64,000 nucleotides of DNA from Myxococcus virescens (GTDB taxonomy: Bacteria > Myxococcota > Myxococcia > Myxococcales > Myxococcaceae), in assembly GCF_900101905.1 (NCBI RefSeq), contig NZ_FNAJ01000003.1, positions 62,001 through 126,000 on the forward strand. The letters are read 5' to 3'. The translations under genes and the position numbers were made by a program. The notes beneath the pieces were generated by a model. It worked only from the letters and a program-made list of their open reading frames with translations. It had not been told where the DNA came from and made no database searches. This document shows, piece by piece, positions 41,338 to 55,576 of this stretch. Position 1 is the first letter of the stretch; each line of letters starts with the position of its first letter.

Positions 41338-42093
41338 ATGGTCATCGACCTCATCATCCTCGGACTGGTGCTGTTCTTCGCCATGATCGGCGCCATCACC
41401 GGGGCCTCGCGCCAGGTCGCCAACGTGGTGGGCCTGGCGGTGGGCTACTTCGCCTCGCGCCGCCTGGGTCCCGTGGTGGCCCCCCACCTGGCCGAGGCCC
41501 TGGGCAGTCCGCTCTTCCTGGGCGCCATCGTGGGCACGGTGCTCCTGTTCATCTGCACGTGGCTCGCGGTGCGCTACGCCCTGGGCGCGCTGCTGCTGCG
41601 CATCCTCTCCACCGGTCAGCACCACGAGAACCGGGGCGTGGACCGCTTCCTCGGCTTCGTGCTGGGCGGCGCGAAGATGGGCATCATCGCCTGGGTCGTC
41701 CTCAGCGCCATCGCCTTCTTCGAACAGCACGTCGTCATCGCGGGCCGCCGCGTGGGCCTGTCCCCGAAGGAGTCGCTCTCCATCGAGGTCGCCCGCCGCT
41801 ACAACCTCTTCGAGATGACGCAGTTCGCCCCGGTGAAGAACCTGGTGGAGGTCGCCAAGGCCGCCAGTGATCCGAAGCGCGCGGGTCGGCTCCAGGACGA
41901 CCCGGCCTACAAGGCCCTGCGCAAGGACCCTCGCTTCCAGCGCCTGCTGCAGGACCCGAAGCTGAAGCAGGCCCTGGCACGAGGAGACACCGCCGCGCTG
42001 CTGCGCCACGACGGTGTGCTCCAGCTCATCCAGGACCCGGACGTGGCGGCCCGGCTGGGCGCCGCGGCCCGCGCCTCCGAGCGCGAGCCCTGA
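41338..42093 (+). CDS. CvpA family membrane protein
   Basis: A 251-residue protein. The first ~135 residues hold four hydrophobic segments in the CvpA pattern (MVIDLIILGLVLFFAMIGAI, VANVVGLAVGYFASRRL, LFLGAIVGTVLLFICTWLAV, GAKMGIIAWVVLSAIAFF). The C-terminal ~110 residues are hydrophilic and include repeated AYKALRKDP/FQRLLQDP units. CvpA proteins are inner-membrane proteins linked to stress and envelope functions. It starts 15 bp after the J-domain gene and is probably in the same operon. Confidence 0.83.
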   Translation: MVIDLIILGLVLFFAMIGAITGASRQVANVVGLAVGYFASRRLGPVVAPHLAEALGSPLFLGAIVGTVLLFICTWLAVRYALGALLLRILSTGQHHENRGVDRFLGFVLGGAKMGIIAWVVLSAIAFFEQHVVIAGRRVGLSPKESLSIEVARRYNLFEMTQFAPVKNLVEVAKAASDPKRAGRLQDDPAYKALRKDPRFQRLLQDPKLKQALARGDTAALLRHDGVLQLIQDPDVAARLGAAARASEREP

Positions 42094-42094
42094 C

Positions 42095-43165
42095 TCACAC
42101 GTCCAGCTGCGTCGAATCCAGCCCCCGCAGCCGCTCTCGCACGAAGCCCGCGTCCACCGTCACCTGGCGCCGCCGCCGCTCGGGCGCCTCGAACATGACG
42201 TCCGCCATGACGTGCTCCAGGATGGACCGCAATCCTCGAGCCCCCAGCCCGCGCTCCACGGAATAGCGAACCACCTCACGCAGGCCCGGTTCGGCGAAGT
42301 CCACCTCCAGGTCGTCCATGGACAGCAGCTCGCGGAACTCGCGCACGATGGAGTCCGGCGGCTCGCTGAGCACGCGCAGCAAGTCCTCCTCGCCCAGCCG
42401 CTCCAACTGCACCACCACCGGCAGGCGGCCGAGGAACTCCGCCAGCATGCCGAAGTCCGTCAGCTGGCGGGTGCTGATGCGCTTCTGGCTGCGCGTCGCC
42501 GGGTCCTCCGCGCCAAAGCCCATGGCGCGGCTCCCTTCATCTCCGGAGTCGTGCAAGTCACTGAACGTGCCCGCGCAAATGAAGAGGATGTCGCGCGTGT
42601 CCACCTGCACGAAGTCGCTCTTGTTCCAGGCCTGGGTGACGTTGAGGGGCACGTACACCTCGCGGCCCTCCAGCAGCTTCAGCAGCGACTGCTGGACACC
42701 CTCGCCGCCGATGTCGCGGCTGCCCGCGCCGTTGCGGGCGCCCTGGGAGCGGCGGGCAATCTTGTCCACCTCGTCGATGAAGATGATGCCCCGCTGGGTG
42801 TCCTCCACGGAGTGGTTCGCCTTGAAGAGGAGGTCGGAGATCATCACCTCCACGTCCTTCCCGTAGTAGCCGGCCTCCGTGTACTCGGTGGCGTCCACGG
42901 TGGTGAACGGCACGTGGAGGATGTCCGCCAGATTGCGGGCGATGTGCGTCTTGCCGCTCCCGGTGGGTCCCATCAGCAAGATGTTGGATTTCTTGATGAG
43001 CGACGTCCGGCGCAGCCTTCGCGCCAGCAGCCGCTTGAGGTGATTGTGGGCCGCAATGGCCACCGCGCGCTTGGCCCCGTCCTGGCCGATGACGAAGCGA
43101 TCCAGCCGCTCGTAGATTTCCCGCGGGGTCAGCAGCGCCTCTTCCCTGCGTGCGGACGACTCCAT
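42095..43165 (-). CDS. ClpX-like AAA+ ATPase without zinc-binding domain
   Basis: A 356-residue protein with a strong ribosome site (GGGGAGG) before the ATG at 43165. It covers the ClpX AAA+ core: TPREIYERLDRFVIGQDGAK, Walker A GPTGSGKTHIARNLADIL, Walker B IIFIDEVDKIARR, and the small domain with GARGLRSILE. It lacks the ~60-residue N-terminal zinc-binding domain and is shorter than ClpX (~420). GYYGKDVE resembles the ClpX pore-loop region (GYVGED in E. coli). An IGF-type ClpP-docking loop is not clear. It may be an adaptor-specific unfoldase rather than the housekeeping ClpX. Its 3' end meets the CvpA gene (1 bp gap). Confidence 0.87.
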   Translation of the reverse strand: MESSARREEALLTPREIYERLDRFVIGQDGAKRAVAIAAHNHLKRLLARRLRRTSLIKKSNILLMGPTGSGKTHIARNLADILHVPFTTVDATEYTEAGYYGKDVEVMISDLLFKANHSVEDTQRGIIFIDEVDKIARRSQGARNGAGSRDIGGEGVQQSLLKLLEGREVYVPLNVTQAWNKSDFVQVDTRDILFICAGTFSDLHDSGDEGSRAMGFGAEDPATRSQKRISTRQLTDFGMLAEFLGRLPVVVQLERLGEEDLLRVLSEPPDSIVREFRELLSMDDLEVDFAEPGLREVVRYSVERGLGARGLRSILEHVMADVMFEAPERRRRQVTVDAGFVRERLRGLDSTQLDV

Positions 43166-43403
43166 GTACCCTCCCCTTGTTTCCACGCGTCCCTCATGAC
43201 TCACGGGAAAAGGGTAGGAATTGAATGGAGGGTCGGCCCGCGGGAGGAGGAGCACCGGGCGGCCGCCCCGCCAGCCTGCCTGCCCTCCGCACAAGCGGCT
43301 GTTGAATACCGAGGGGCTTTCCGATAGTTCCCGCGCGATTCCTGTGATCGTCCGTTGTTCACGGGAGTCCACCCCATCTACCCCCGGGAGCCTCGAGACG
43401 CCG

Positions 43404-45434
<2,031 letters not shown>

Positions 45435-45458
45435 GCCCCGCGCCAGATTGAAGTCCTC

Positions 45459-45487
45459 GCCCCCTGTCGCTCGCCGCGGCAGGGGGC
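45459..45487 (+). terminator. Intrinsic terminator after speA
   Basis: GCCCCCTG (45459-45466) pairs with CAGGGGGC (45480-45487), with an extra CGC/GCG pairing inside the loop, followed by TTCTTC. Position 25 bp after the speA stop supports the call. Confidence 0.8.
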
Positions 45488-45508
45488 TTCTTCATGCCCG
45501 GGCGTCCG

Positions 45509-46036
45509 TCAGTGGCCCGCGACGAGAGGCTCTCCGGTGCCGAAAGGCTGCGGCTCCTCCGCGAAGGCCACGTCGGCCGCCTGGGCCCTCAGGCGCTGGA
45601 GCACGGAGCGCTGCGCCTCGCCGCGCTGTACGAGCGACTCGAAGGGAAACACCGCGAGCCGCGCGTCTTTCACCGACACGCGCGCCAGCGTGCGCCAGAG
45701 GGACAAGCGGCCCTCCGTGGCCGAGCACAGGCCTTCCAATTCCAGCAGCCGGCTCAAGGGCGAATAGCGCACGAGCGTGCCGTTCAGCTTCAGCCGGCTC
45801 ACCTTCTCCGCGGCCCACGCGGCGCGCGTCTTCAGCCCATCTCGCTTCAGCTCCAGGGCGTCCATCACCGCTAGCAGCGTGGACTGGTCTTCCTTCAGCT
45901 CGGGGATGAGCGTCGCCAGATAGCGGCCCAGCAGGTTGCCGTGGTTCTCCGCCTCCGTGCGGATTGCCAGCTCCAGCCCGCCCACCGAGCCCGCCAGGTG
46001 GTCATTGAGGTAGATGCCCAGCCGCTTCGCATGCAT
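45509..46036 (-). CDS. Conserved hypothetical protein
   Basis: A 175-residue protein from the ATG at 46036 (MHAKRLGIYLNDHLAGSVGG); the frame is open a further 22 codons. The sequence is mainly helical: LAIRTEAENHGNLLGRYLAT, then RDGLKTRAAWAAEKVSRLKL and LSRLLELEGLCSATEGRLSL. No signal peptide or TM segment. I cannot name the family; the mixed helix pattern with HGNLLGRYL and EGRLSLW would suit a small four-helix bundle. Converges with speA. Confidence 0.7.
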   Translation of the reverse strand: MHAKRLGIYLNDHLAGSVGGLELAIRTEAENHGNLLGRYLATLIPELKEDQSTLLAVMDALELKRDGLKTRAAWAAEKVSRLKLNGTLVRYSPLSRLLELEGLCSATEGRLSLWRTLARVSVKDARLAVFPFESLVQRGEAQRSVLQRLRAQAADVAFAEEPQPFGTGEPLVAGH

Positions 46037-46142
46037 GCCGTGTCCTCCAGGACGAGCCCCGCAGTCGGGGAGGATGGACACGAAGGGGCCCACCCGCAGC
46101 ATTCGCGGGCAGGCCCCCTGGAGGGCAAGCGGCCTGGCGTCC

Positions 46143-46577
46143 TCAGTCCGGATAGCTGAACGTCAGCGGCAGCTTCACGTCTGGGTGGAGGCTGCGGGCC
46201 ACCGGGCACTCGCGGCCCACCTTCTCCAGCGTGGCCCGGTGCTCGGCGGACAGGCCGGCCGGCATCTGGATGTCCAGCACCAGCTCGGCGATGCGGCGCG
46301 GCGGCGGCGACATCCGCTTCTCCACACGGGCGCTCACCTCGCCCAGGGCAATGCCTTCACGCGAGGCGAACAGGTGCATCGTCGTCACCGCGCACGACAT
46401 CAGCGCCGCGCCCACCAGGTCCGTGGGCGAGAAGCTGCCACCGGTGCCGCCGTTGTCGCGCGGCGCCTCCGTCTGATTCACCGTGCCTGACGGGCCATGG
46501 GTGAGCTGCGTCTTGAACTGGGGCTGGCTGACCAGCGTCATCACCACGCCCGTGGCGGGCGTCTGCGGCGGGCTCAT
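46143..46577 (-). CDS. OsmC-family peroxiredoxin-like protein
   Basis: A 144-residue protein; the ATG at 46577 has GAGGAG upstream. The family features are the SFSPTDLVGAALMSCAVTTM motif, with the first catalytic Cys, and the C-terminal KVGRECPVARSLHPDV, with the second. Ohr/OsmC proteins reduce organic hydroperoxides with two cysteines. The last residues LTFSYPD match the family end. This looks like an active protective enzyme. Confidence 0.93.
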   Translation of the reverse strand: MSPPQTPATGVVMTLVSQPQFKTQLTHGPSGTVNQTEAPRDNGGTGGSFSPTDLVGAALMSCAVTTMHLFASREGIALGEVSARVEKRMSPPPRRIAELVLDIQMPAGLSAEHRATLEKVGRECPVARSLHPDVKLPLTFSYPD

Positions 46578-46639
46578 GTCGGCGCTCCTCGAAGCAAAAG
46601 GGCTCCGCCGACATACCACCCGAACCGCGGCAGGGGCCG

Positions 46640-46927
46640 CTACTTGTTGCGCTTCCGGGCCGCGCCGCCGGACACCTTCGAAGGTGCCTCCGGGACGCGC
46701 TCAGGCGCGCCGAGCACCTGGGCCCGAACCTGCTCGGCCGGCAGATGAGCAGTGTCCGCCATGACACAGGACACGAAGGCCAGCTCCGCCAGGGCCCGGC
46801 GCGCGCGCTGCCGCACCGCGGGGTCCTCCGAGGACAAGACCTCGGTGGCGGACGCCACGTAGCTGCTCGCCAATGACTCGAAAAGGTAGACCCGGTTCTC
46901 GATGGTCGTATCGGACTTCTTGCCCAT
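46640..46927 (-). CDS. Conserved hypothetical protein
   Basis: A 95-residue protein, start MGKKSDTTIEN chosen because the upstream extension is Cys-rich and improbable. Helical with ENRVYLFESLASSYVASATE and ARRALAELAFVSCVMADTAH, and a basic C-terminus (GGAARKRNK). No family recognised. It lies 62 bp upstream of the OsmC gene on the same strand. Confidence 0.55.
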   Translation of the reverse strand: MGKKSDTTIENRVYLFESLASSYVASATEVLSSEDPAVRQRARRALAELAFVSCVMADTAHLPAEQVRAQVLGAPERVPEAPSKVSGGAARKRNK

Positions 46928-47045
46928 AGGGCCCGGACAGTAGCCACACACTGGGTGGCGGTGGCACCCCCCATGCCGCAAGTTGGTGTGAAACCCGGCA
47001 TAGGTCGCGTATGGGGAACATTCACCCCACACCCTGGAGCCCGCC

Positions 47046-47864
47046 GTGATTGACCTGCACTCGCACACCACCGCCAGCGACGGTCAATATGCGCCCACGG
47101 AGCTGCTGGCGCGGGCCGCCGCCGCCGGGGTGACGGTGTTGGCGATTACCGACCACGACACCGTCGCGGGGTTGGCCGAGGCCGAGGTGGCGGCGCGCGC
47201 CCACGGCGTGGAGCTGGTGCCGGGCATCGAAATCTCCGCGTTCATTCATGGACGCGAGTGCCACATCCTGGGGCACTTCCTGAGGCCGGACGACGAGGAC
47301 ATCGCTCGCTTCGCCGACCGGCTCCGACTGGAGCGCGAGCAGCGCATGGAAGCCCTGCTGGAGCGCATGCGGCAGCTGGGCTACCCCGTGCGCATGGAGC
47401 ACGTCCGGGCGGTGGCCGGCGACGCGCAGCTGGGCCGTCCCCATCTGGCCCGCGTGCTGGTGGACCGCGGCTGGGTGGTGGACGTGAAGGAGGCCTTCGA
47501 CCGCTTCCTGGGCATGCGCGGTGCCGCCTGGGTGGAGCGCTTCAAGCTGGCGGGCGAGGACGCCATCCGCCTCATCCGCAACGCGGGCGGCACGGCCACC
47601 CTCGCCCACCCGGGCGCATCGCGCATGGAGCGACTGGAGATCCGCGCGCTCGCCCAGGCGGGACTGGCGGGCCTTGAGGTGCTGCACGAGGACCACAACC
47701 CCAGCGTGCGCCAGAAGTATCTCGGCCTGGCCAAGGAGCTGGGCCTGGTCCCCACCGCTGGCAGCGACTTCCACGGCGAGGCTATCTCCGCCGACCACCG
47801 GCTGGGCTCCGCCTCCATGCCTCCCGAGCTCTTCGCCCGCCTCAAGTCGCGCGCCCAGGCCTGA
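47046..47864 (+). CDS. PHP-domain phosphoesterase (YciV/TrpH-like)
   Basis: A 272-residue protein from a GTG start. PHP metal motifs are complete: DLHSHTTASDGQYAP, TDHDTVAG, GIEISAFIHGRECHILGHFL and the late GSDFHGE. Members of this group are 3',5'-nucleotide bisphosphate phosphatases / 5'-3' RNA exonucleases. The middle part (LGRPHLARVLVDRGWVVDVK) matches the YciV type. Start GTG chosen by the conserved MIDLHSHT N-terminus. Confidence 0.88.
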   Translation: MIDLHSHTTASDGQYAPTELLARAAAAGVTVLAITDHDTVAGLAEAEVAARAHGVELVPGIEISAFIHGRECHILGHFLRPDDEDIARFADRLRLEREQRMEALLERMRQLGYPVRMEHVRAVAGDAQLGRPHLARVLVDRGWVVDVKEAFDRFLGMRGAAWVERFKLAGEDAIRLIRNAGGTATLAHPGASRMERLEIRALAQAGLAGLEVLHEDHNPSVRQKYLGLAKELGLVPTAGSDFHGEAISADHRLGSASMPPELFARLKSRAQA

Positions 47865-47921
47865 ACCGCCACAGGCGGGCAAAAGTGAAAAGTCCAGGAA
47901 TTTGTTAGTCTCCGGGCATCC

Positions 47922-51034
<3,113 letters not shown>

Positions 51035-51038
<4 letters not shown>

Positions 51039-51925
51039 GCCAGGCTCCGGAAACGCTGACGCCGCTGCTGCTCGCGGGGGCACCCGAGTCACTGCACGAC
51101 ACGCTGCGCTCCGCGCCCGCGCTGGAGGCCCTGCTCACGGAGCTGCTCGACCAAGGCCGTGCGGCGTGGCCCACCGTGGCGCTGGCGCCCGCGGCCCTGT
51201 TGCACCACGTGGGCCAGCACCTGCGCGCGGAAGGCACACCCCTGGATGCGCTCCAGCAGCTCCATGCCGCGGACGTCTACCTGGCGTGTGCCTGTGCCCA
51301 GGGAGAGCCCCAGGCGTTGCAGCTCTTCGAGAAGCACGTCCTCCAGAAATCCGCCGCACGACTGTCCCGGCACCTCACGGCGATGGTGGACGAGGTGCTC
51401 CAGGTGACGCGCCAGCGGCTCCTGCTGGGCGTTCACGGCGGCGCGCCGAAAATCGCGGAGTACTCGGGCCGGGGCTCGCTGGGCGGCTGGGTGCGAATCG
51501 TCGCCTCGCGCATCGGCGGCGAGTTGCTGGAGCAGACCGGCCGCCACGAGCAGGCCTCCACGCCTCCGGAGGCCTTGGAACAGCTGTTGTCCCGGGACGA
51601 CCCCGAGCGAAACGTGCTCCAGGCCCACTCCCGGCAAGCCCTGTCCGAATCCCTCCAGGCCGCGCTGGCGACGTTGTCCGAACGGGAGCGCGCGCTCTTG
51701 CGCCTGCACCACCTCCATGGCCTCACCATGGACCGCATCGCCACGCTGTACGCGGAGCCCCGCTCCAGTGTGGCACGCCACGTGGCCCAGGCCCGTGAGC
51801 GGCTCCTGAAGCAGACCCACCGAGAGCTGGCCGCCCGGCTGAAGCTGGACGGGCGCGAGGTGGAGAGCCTCCTGGGCCTCGTCCAGAGCCGCCTGGACCT
51901 CAGCCTCCACCGGCTGATGGGCTGA
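51035..51925 (+). CDS. Sigma-70-like factor, Myxococcales family (Sig-70_gmx1 type)
   Basis: A 296-residue protein with an ATG overlapping the kinase stop. Residues ~130-165 resemble region 2 (KIAEYSGRGSLGGWVRIVAS), and ~205-265 region 4 (ALATLSERERALLRLHHLHG, LTMDRIATLYAEPRSSVARH). The long N-terminal domain (~1-110) with no region-1 match is typical of the myxobacterium-only sigma-70 group (TIGR03001). Its coupling with the kinase makes kinase control of the sigma factor likely. Target promoters are unknown. Confidence 0.85.
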
Positions 51926-52018
51926 CGCGTGTCTCAACGGCCGCGCTGATTCAGGCTGCGCATCCATCGCGGGCGATGCCATCATCCGGGGAAACCCTGG
52001 ACGAAAGAGCCCTCGACG

Positions 52019-52255
52019 ATGGCGCAAAAGAAGGCGAAGCGAGCGAACCGAGACCTGGAGAAGACGTACCCGCGCAAGGACTTCGTCGCGAAGCTGCGGC
52101 GGCTGGCGGACGCCATCGAGGAGGGCAAGGCCTTCAACATCCAGGTCGCTGGCGAGCGCCTGCGCATCCCCGCCGACGCGCTCTTCAACATCGAGCACGA
52201 GCGCGAGGGCGGCGTGGACGAGGTCGAGTTCCAGCTGCGCTGGCAGCGGGAGTGA
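52019..52255 (+). CDS. Amphi-Trp domain protein
   Basis: A 78-residue protein of the amphi-Trp family: basic head (AQKKAKRANRD), then FVAKLRRLADAIEEGKAFNI and QVAGERLRIPADALFNIEHE, ending FQLRWQRE. The fold is known in bacteria and archaea without an assigned role; the basic head suggests nucleic-acid or protein contact. Its stop is 3 bp from the 3' end of the opposite chemoreceptor gene. Confidence 0.83.
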   Translation: MAQKKAKRANRDLEKTYPRKDFVAKLRRLADAIEEGKAFNIQVAGERLRIPADALFNIEHEREGGVDEVEFQLRWQRE

Positions 52256-52258
52256 GCC

Positions 52259-53830
52259 TCAGTTCCGCGTCGTCTTGAAGCGGCTGGTGACGGCGGTGAG
52301 CCCCTCGGCCACCGCCTGCAGGTCCTGGGCGATGCGCGTGGTGCGTCCCGTCGCGTCCACGCCCTGCTTCACCAGCTCCGCGACGTTGCGGGCGCCTTGC
52401 ACGGCCTGCTCGCTGGACTGGCGCTGCTGACGGGTGGCGATGGTGATCTGCCGCGCCGCCTCGCTGGTGCCGCGCGCCAGCTCGACGATGCGCTGGAACA
52501 CGGAGGAGGCCTGCTCGGCCACCTCCACGCCCCGGTCGCTGGTGGCCATGCCCACGCGGGCCTTGGCCGCCGCTTCCTCACCGGAGTCCTGCACCTTCTC
52601 CACGATGCGGGCGATGTCACGCGCGGACGCGGACACGTTCTCCGCCAGCTTGCGCATCTCCGCGGCCACCAGCGAGAAGCCCCGCCCCACCTCGCCCGCC
52701 TTGGTGCCCTCCAGCGCCGCGTTCAGCGCCAGCAAGTCGGAGCGCTCCGCCACCTGGTTGATGACCTGGGCAATCTTCGACACCTGTTGCAGGTCCTGGT
52801 TGAGGCCGACAATCGCGTCCGCCACGCCCTTGGACTCGGTGCGGATGTCGTTGATGCCCGCCACCACCTGCGCAACCACCGCCATGGCCTCCGCCACGGC
52901 CTCGTGGGTGCGCCGCGCGCTCGACTCCACCACCTCCGTGGAGCTGGAGATCTGCTCGGCCGTGCGGCTCAGCTCCTCGAACGTGGCGGCAATCTGCTGC
53001 GCGTACGCCGCCTGCTGGCTGATGACGTGCTCCTGGTCCGCGGACGCCCCCAGCAGGCCCCGCGACGCGCCGGAGAGCTGCTCCGTGCGCGACACCATCT
53101 CCATCACCGAGGTGCGCAGCGTGCCCAGCATCTTGTTGAAGGACTGCGCCATGAGGCGCACCTCGCCCGTGGCCGGCACGTCCAGCTCCCCGCGCGACAT
53201 GTCGCCCCGGGCCACGTCCCGCACCACCTCCGTCACCCGGGCCACCGGTTCGGCGATGGCGCGGCTGATGAACAACGCCAGGGCCAGCCCCAGCACCAGC
53301 GCGCCCGCCAGTCCGGCCAGCACCGCGCCCCGCATGTCATCCACCGAGCTGAGCGATTCCTGGACGCCGAAGCCCGCCACGTAGATGCGCTCACCACTGG
53401 CGCAGCGGACCGACACCTCGTCGCGTTGGGTGGACGTGGCGCAGCCCTCCAGCCCCTCCACGCCGAGCGAGCGGATGGCCGTGGGAATGGAGCCGCGCTC
53501 ATGGAGCACGGTGCCCTCCGCCGACACCAGCCCCTGGTAGCGCAGGGTGAAGCCGCTGCGCTCGTTCAGCGCCTCCGGGGCCTCCAGCATCGACAACACG
53601 TCCCGCACCCGGGCCGTGGACTCCGGCGTGCTGTCCGCGGACAGGAGCGCGGGGTGCTGCGATATCAGCCGCGCCACCACCCGCACCCGCTTCTGGAGCA
53701 ACTCCAGCGTGACTTCCCGCTGGTGCATGGGGAAGTACACGACGCAGAAGCTCACCACCGCCAGGCACGGCACGAGCACCGCGATGGCCACCTGCGTCCG
53801 CAAGCCGAGCCGGCCCCACATGCTTGCCAT
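52259..53830 (-). CDS. Methyl-accepting chemotaxis protein
   Basis: A 523-residue receptor. TM1 at residues ~10-35 (TQVAIAVLVPCLAVVSFCVV), periplasmic sensor ~36-165, TM2 ~172-195 (GAVLAGLAGALVLGLALALF), a HAMP domain (ISRAIAEPVARVTEVVRDVA), then a long methyl-accepting signalling domain with the tip RSDLLALNAALEGTKAGEVG and VVAAEMRKLAENVSAS-like hairpin. It is standard except that Gly-Arg-Gly-Phe replaces some tip residues. The periplasmic part has no family I can name. No che genes lie nearby; it would feed one of the host's chemosensory systems. Confidence 0.92.
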   Translation of the reverse strand: MASMWGRLGLRTQVAIAVLVPCLAVVSFCVVYFPMHQREVTLELLQKRVRVVARLISQHPALLSADSTPESTARVRDVLSMLEAPEALNERSGFTLRYQGLVSAEGTVLHERGSIPTAIRSLGVEGLEGCATSTQRDEVSVRCASGERIYVAGFGVQESLSSVDDMRGAVLAGLAGALVLGLALALFISRAIAEPVARVTEVVRDVARGDMSRGELDVPATGEVRLMAQSFNKMLGTLRTSVMEMVSRTEQLSGASRGLLGASADQEHVISQQAAYAQQIAATFEELSRTAEQISSSTEVVESSARRTHEAVAEAMAVVAQVVAGINDIRTESKGVADAIVGLNQDLQQVSKIAQVINQVAERSDLLALNAALEGTKAGEVGRGFSLVAAEMRKLAENVSASARDIARIVEKVQDSGEEAAAKARVGMATSDRGVEVAEQASSVFQRIVELARGTSEAARQITIATRQQRQSSEQAVQGARNVAELVKQGVDATGRTTRIAQDLQAVAEGLTAVTSRFKTTRN

Positions 53831-54031
53831 CTCCCCGGTGAGAAAGTTCCACGCCGGATGGATGCCGACGGTCCTCGGACGGTAGGCGTCCCTTCGCGGA
53901 GCGTCAAACCGGCCGGTCAGACCGGAGCGGTGCGGGCGGGTGATCCACGCCAGGCGCGCCCCGAGGTGCCATGAACACCGCTTTTCGCCGTCATCTCAAG
54001 GGGTTGGCGCGCCGCTCCCTGGACTTTCCCT

Positions 54032-54061
54032 TTGACATTGCGAGCACGGTGTCATTAGGTT
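54032..54061 (+). promoter_or_regulatory. Putative promoter for nuoAB, nearly leaderless
   Basis: A perfect TTGACA (54032-54037) is followed after 18 nt by TAGGTT (54056-54061). Transcription would start about 54068, so the nuoA ATG at 54071 would be almost at the 5' end of the RNA. No Shine-Dalgarno precedes the ATG. Confidence 0.5.
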
Positions 54062-54070
54062 CCGCGCGCG

Positions 54071-54442
54071 ATGACTCCGACTCCCCTCACGCCATACCTG
54101 CCGCTGGCCGTCGTCCTGCTGCTGGCGGGTGGCATGGCGATGCTCATTCCCCAGATCACCACGCGGCTGGGTCCTCGCCGCCCGAGCGCCATCAAGGCGA
54201 CCAGCTTCGAGGCCGGCTCCGAGTCGAGCGGCCCGGCGCGGCAGCGCTTCGCGGTGAAGTTCTACGTCGTGGCCCTGCTGTTCATCGTGTTCGACGTGGA
54301 AGCGGTGTTCCTGTACCCCTGGGCGGTGAACTTCCAGGCGCTCGGCTGGTTCGGGTACGTGGAGATGCTGGTCTTCGCCGTGACGCTGGTGGTCGGCCTT
54401 ATCTATATCTGGAAGAAGGGCGCCCTGGACTGGGAGAGCTGA
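54071..54442 (+). CDS. nuoA: NADH-quinone oxidoreductase subunit A
   Basis: A 123-residue membrane subunit with three TM segments (YLPLAVVLLLAGGMAMLI; VVALLFIVFDVEAVFLYPW; MLVFAVTLVVGLIYIWKKG). The conserved FEAGSESSGPARQRFAVKFY loop and FDVEAVFLYPWAV are NuoA signatures. Part of the membrane arm of complex I, at the quinone-site junction. Followed after 6 bp by nuoB. Confidence 0.97.
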   Translation: MTPTPLTPYLPLAVVLLLAGGMAMLIPQITTRLGPRRPSAIKATSFEAGSESSGPARQRFAVKFYVVALLFIVFDVEAVFLYPWAVNFQALGWFGYVEMLVFAVTLVVGLIYIWKKGALDWES

Positions 54443-54448
54443 GACATC

Positions 54449-55012
<564 letters not shown>

Positions 55013-55099
55013 CGCGCCCCACGCGCGGTACCGCCAGGGCCCCGCCCGCTTCCCGCCTCAGTCGGTGGAAGCGCCGGGGCCTTGGTATTTCTGGCGCCA

Positions 55100-55576
55100 C
55101 TACCAGCGGTGGTACGCGGGGTGGCCCGGCTTCACGGCGACGAAGGTGCCCCGGCAGGTGGCCGTCACCTTCCCACCCGCGGTGAGCGTGCCTTCGATGA
55201 CGGCGCGGTCCCCCTGGATTTCCACCGGCTTCGCCTCCAGGCGCAGCGGCCCCGCCATGGGCGTGGGGCGCTTGAGGGTGATGGCGTACTCGGCGGTGAC
55301 GGTGCACGGCGGCGCGTCCCCGCCCTGCGCGCGCATCAGGTGGTACGCCGCTGTCCAGTTGCAGTGGCAGTCCAGCAGCGTGCCGACGATGCCGCCGCTG
55401 AGCACGCCTTCGAAGGCGTGGTGGTGCTCTTGCGGCGTCCACTCCGCGACGACGACATCACCCTCCACGCGGCTGCGGATGCGCAGGCCCTGGGCGTTGG
55501 CCGGGCCGCATCCGAAGCAGCTGTTTTGGGGCGCGTAGCGTTCCTGAAGGCTCTGGGTGTCCGGAGTCGTCGACAT
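55100..55576 (-). CDS. PaaI-type hotdog thioesterase
   Basis: A 158-residue protein with the hotdog fold. Features: SCFGCGPANAQGLRIRSRVE at the N-terminus, HHAFEGVLSGGIVGTLLDCH near the middle, VTAEYAITLKRPTPMAGPLR, and a C-terminal TCRGTFVAVKPGHPAYH. The GG and ITLKRPTP elements fit the PaaI/YigI group that hydrolyses acyl-CoA. The gene overlaps the 3' part of the sulfatase-like gene by 119 bp in another frame on the same strand. Confidence 0.87.
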   Translation of the reverse strand: MSTTPDTQSLQERYAPQNSCFGCGPANAQGLRIRSRVEGDVVVAEWTPQEHHHAFEGVLSGGIVGTLLDCHCNWTAAYHLMRAQGGDAPPCTVTAEYAITLKRPTPMAGPLRLEAKPVEIQGDRAVIEGTLTAGGKVTATCRGTFVAVKPGHPAYHRW

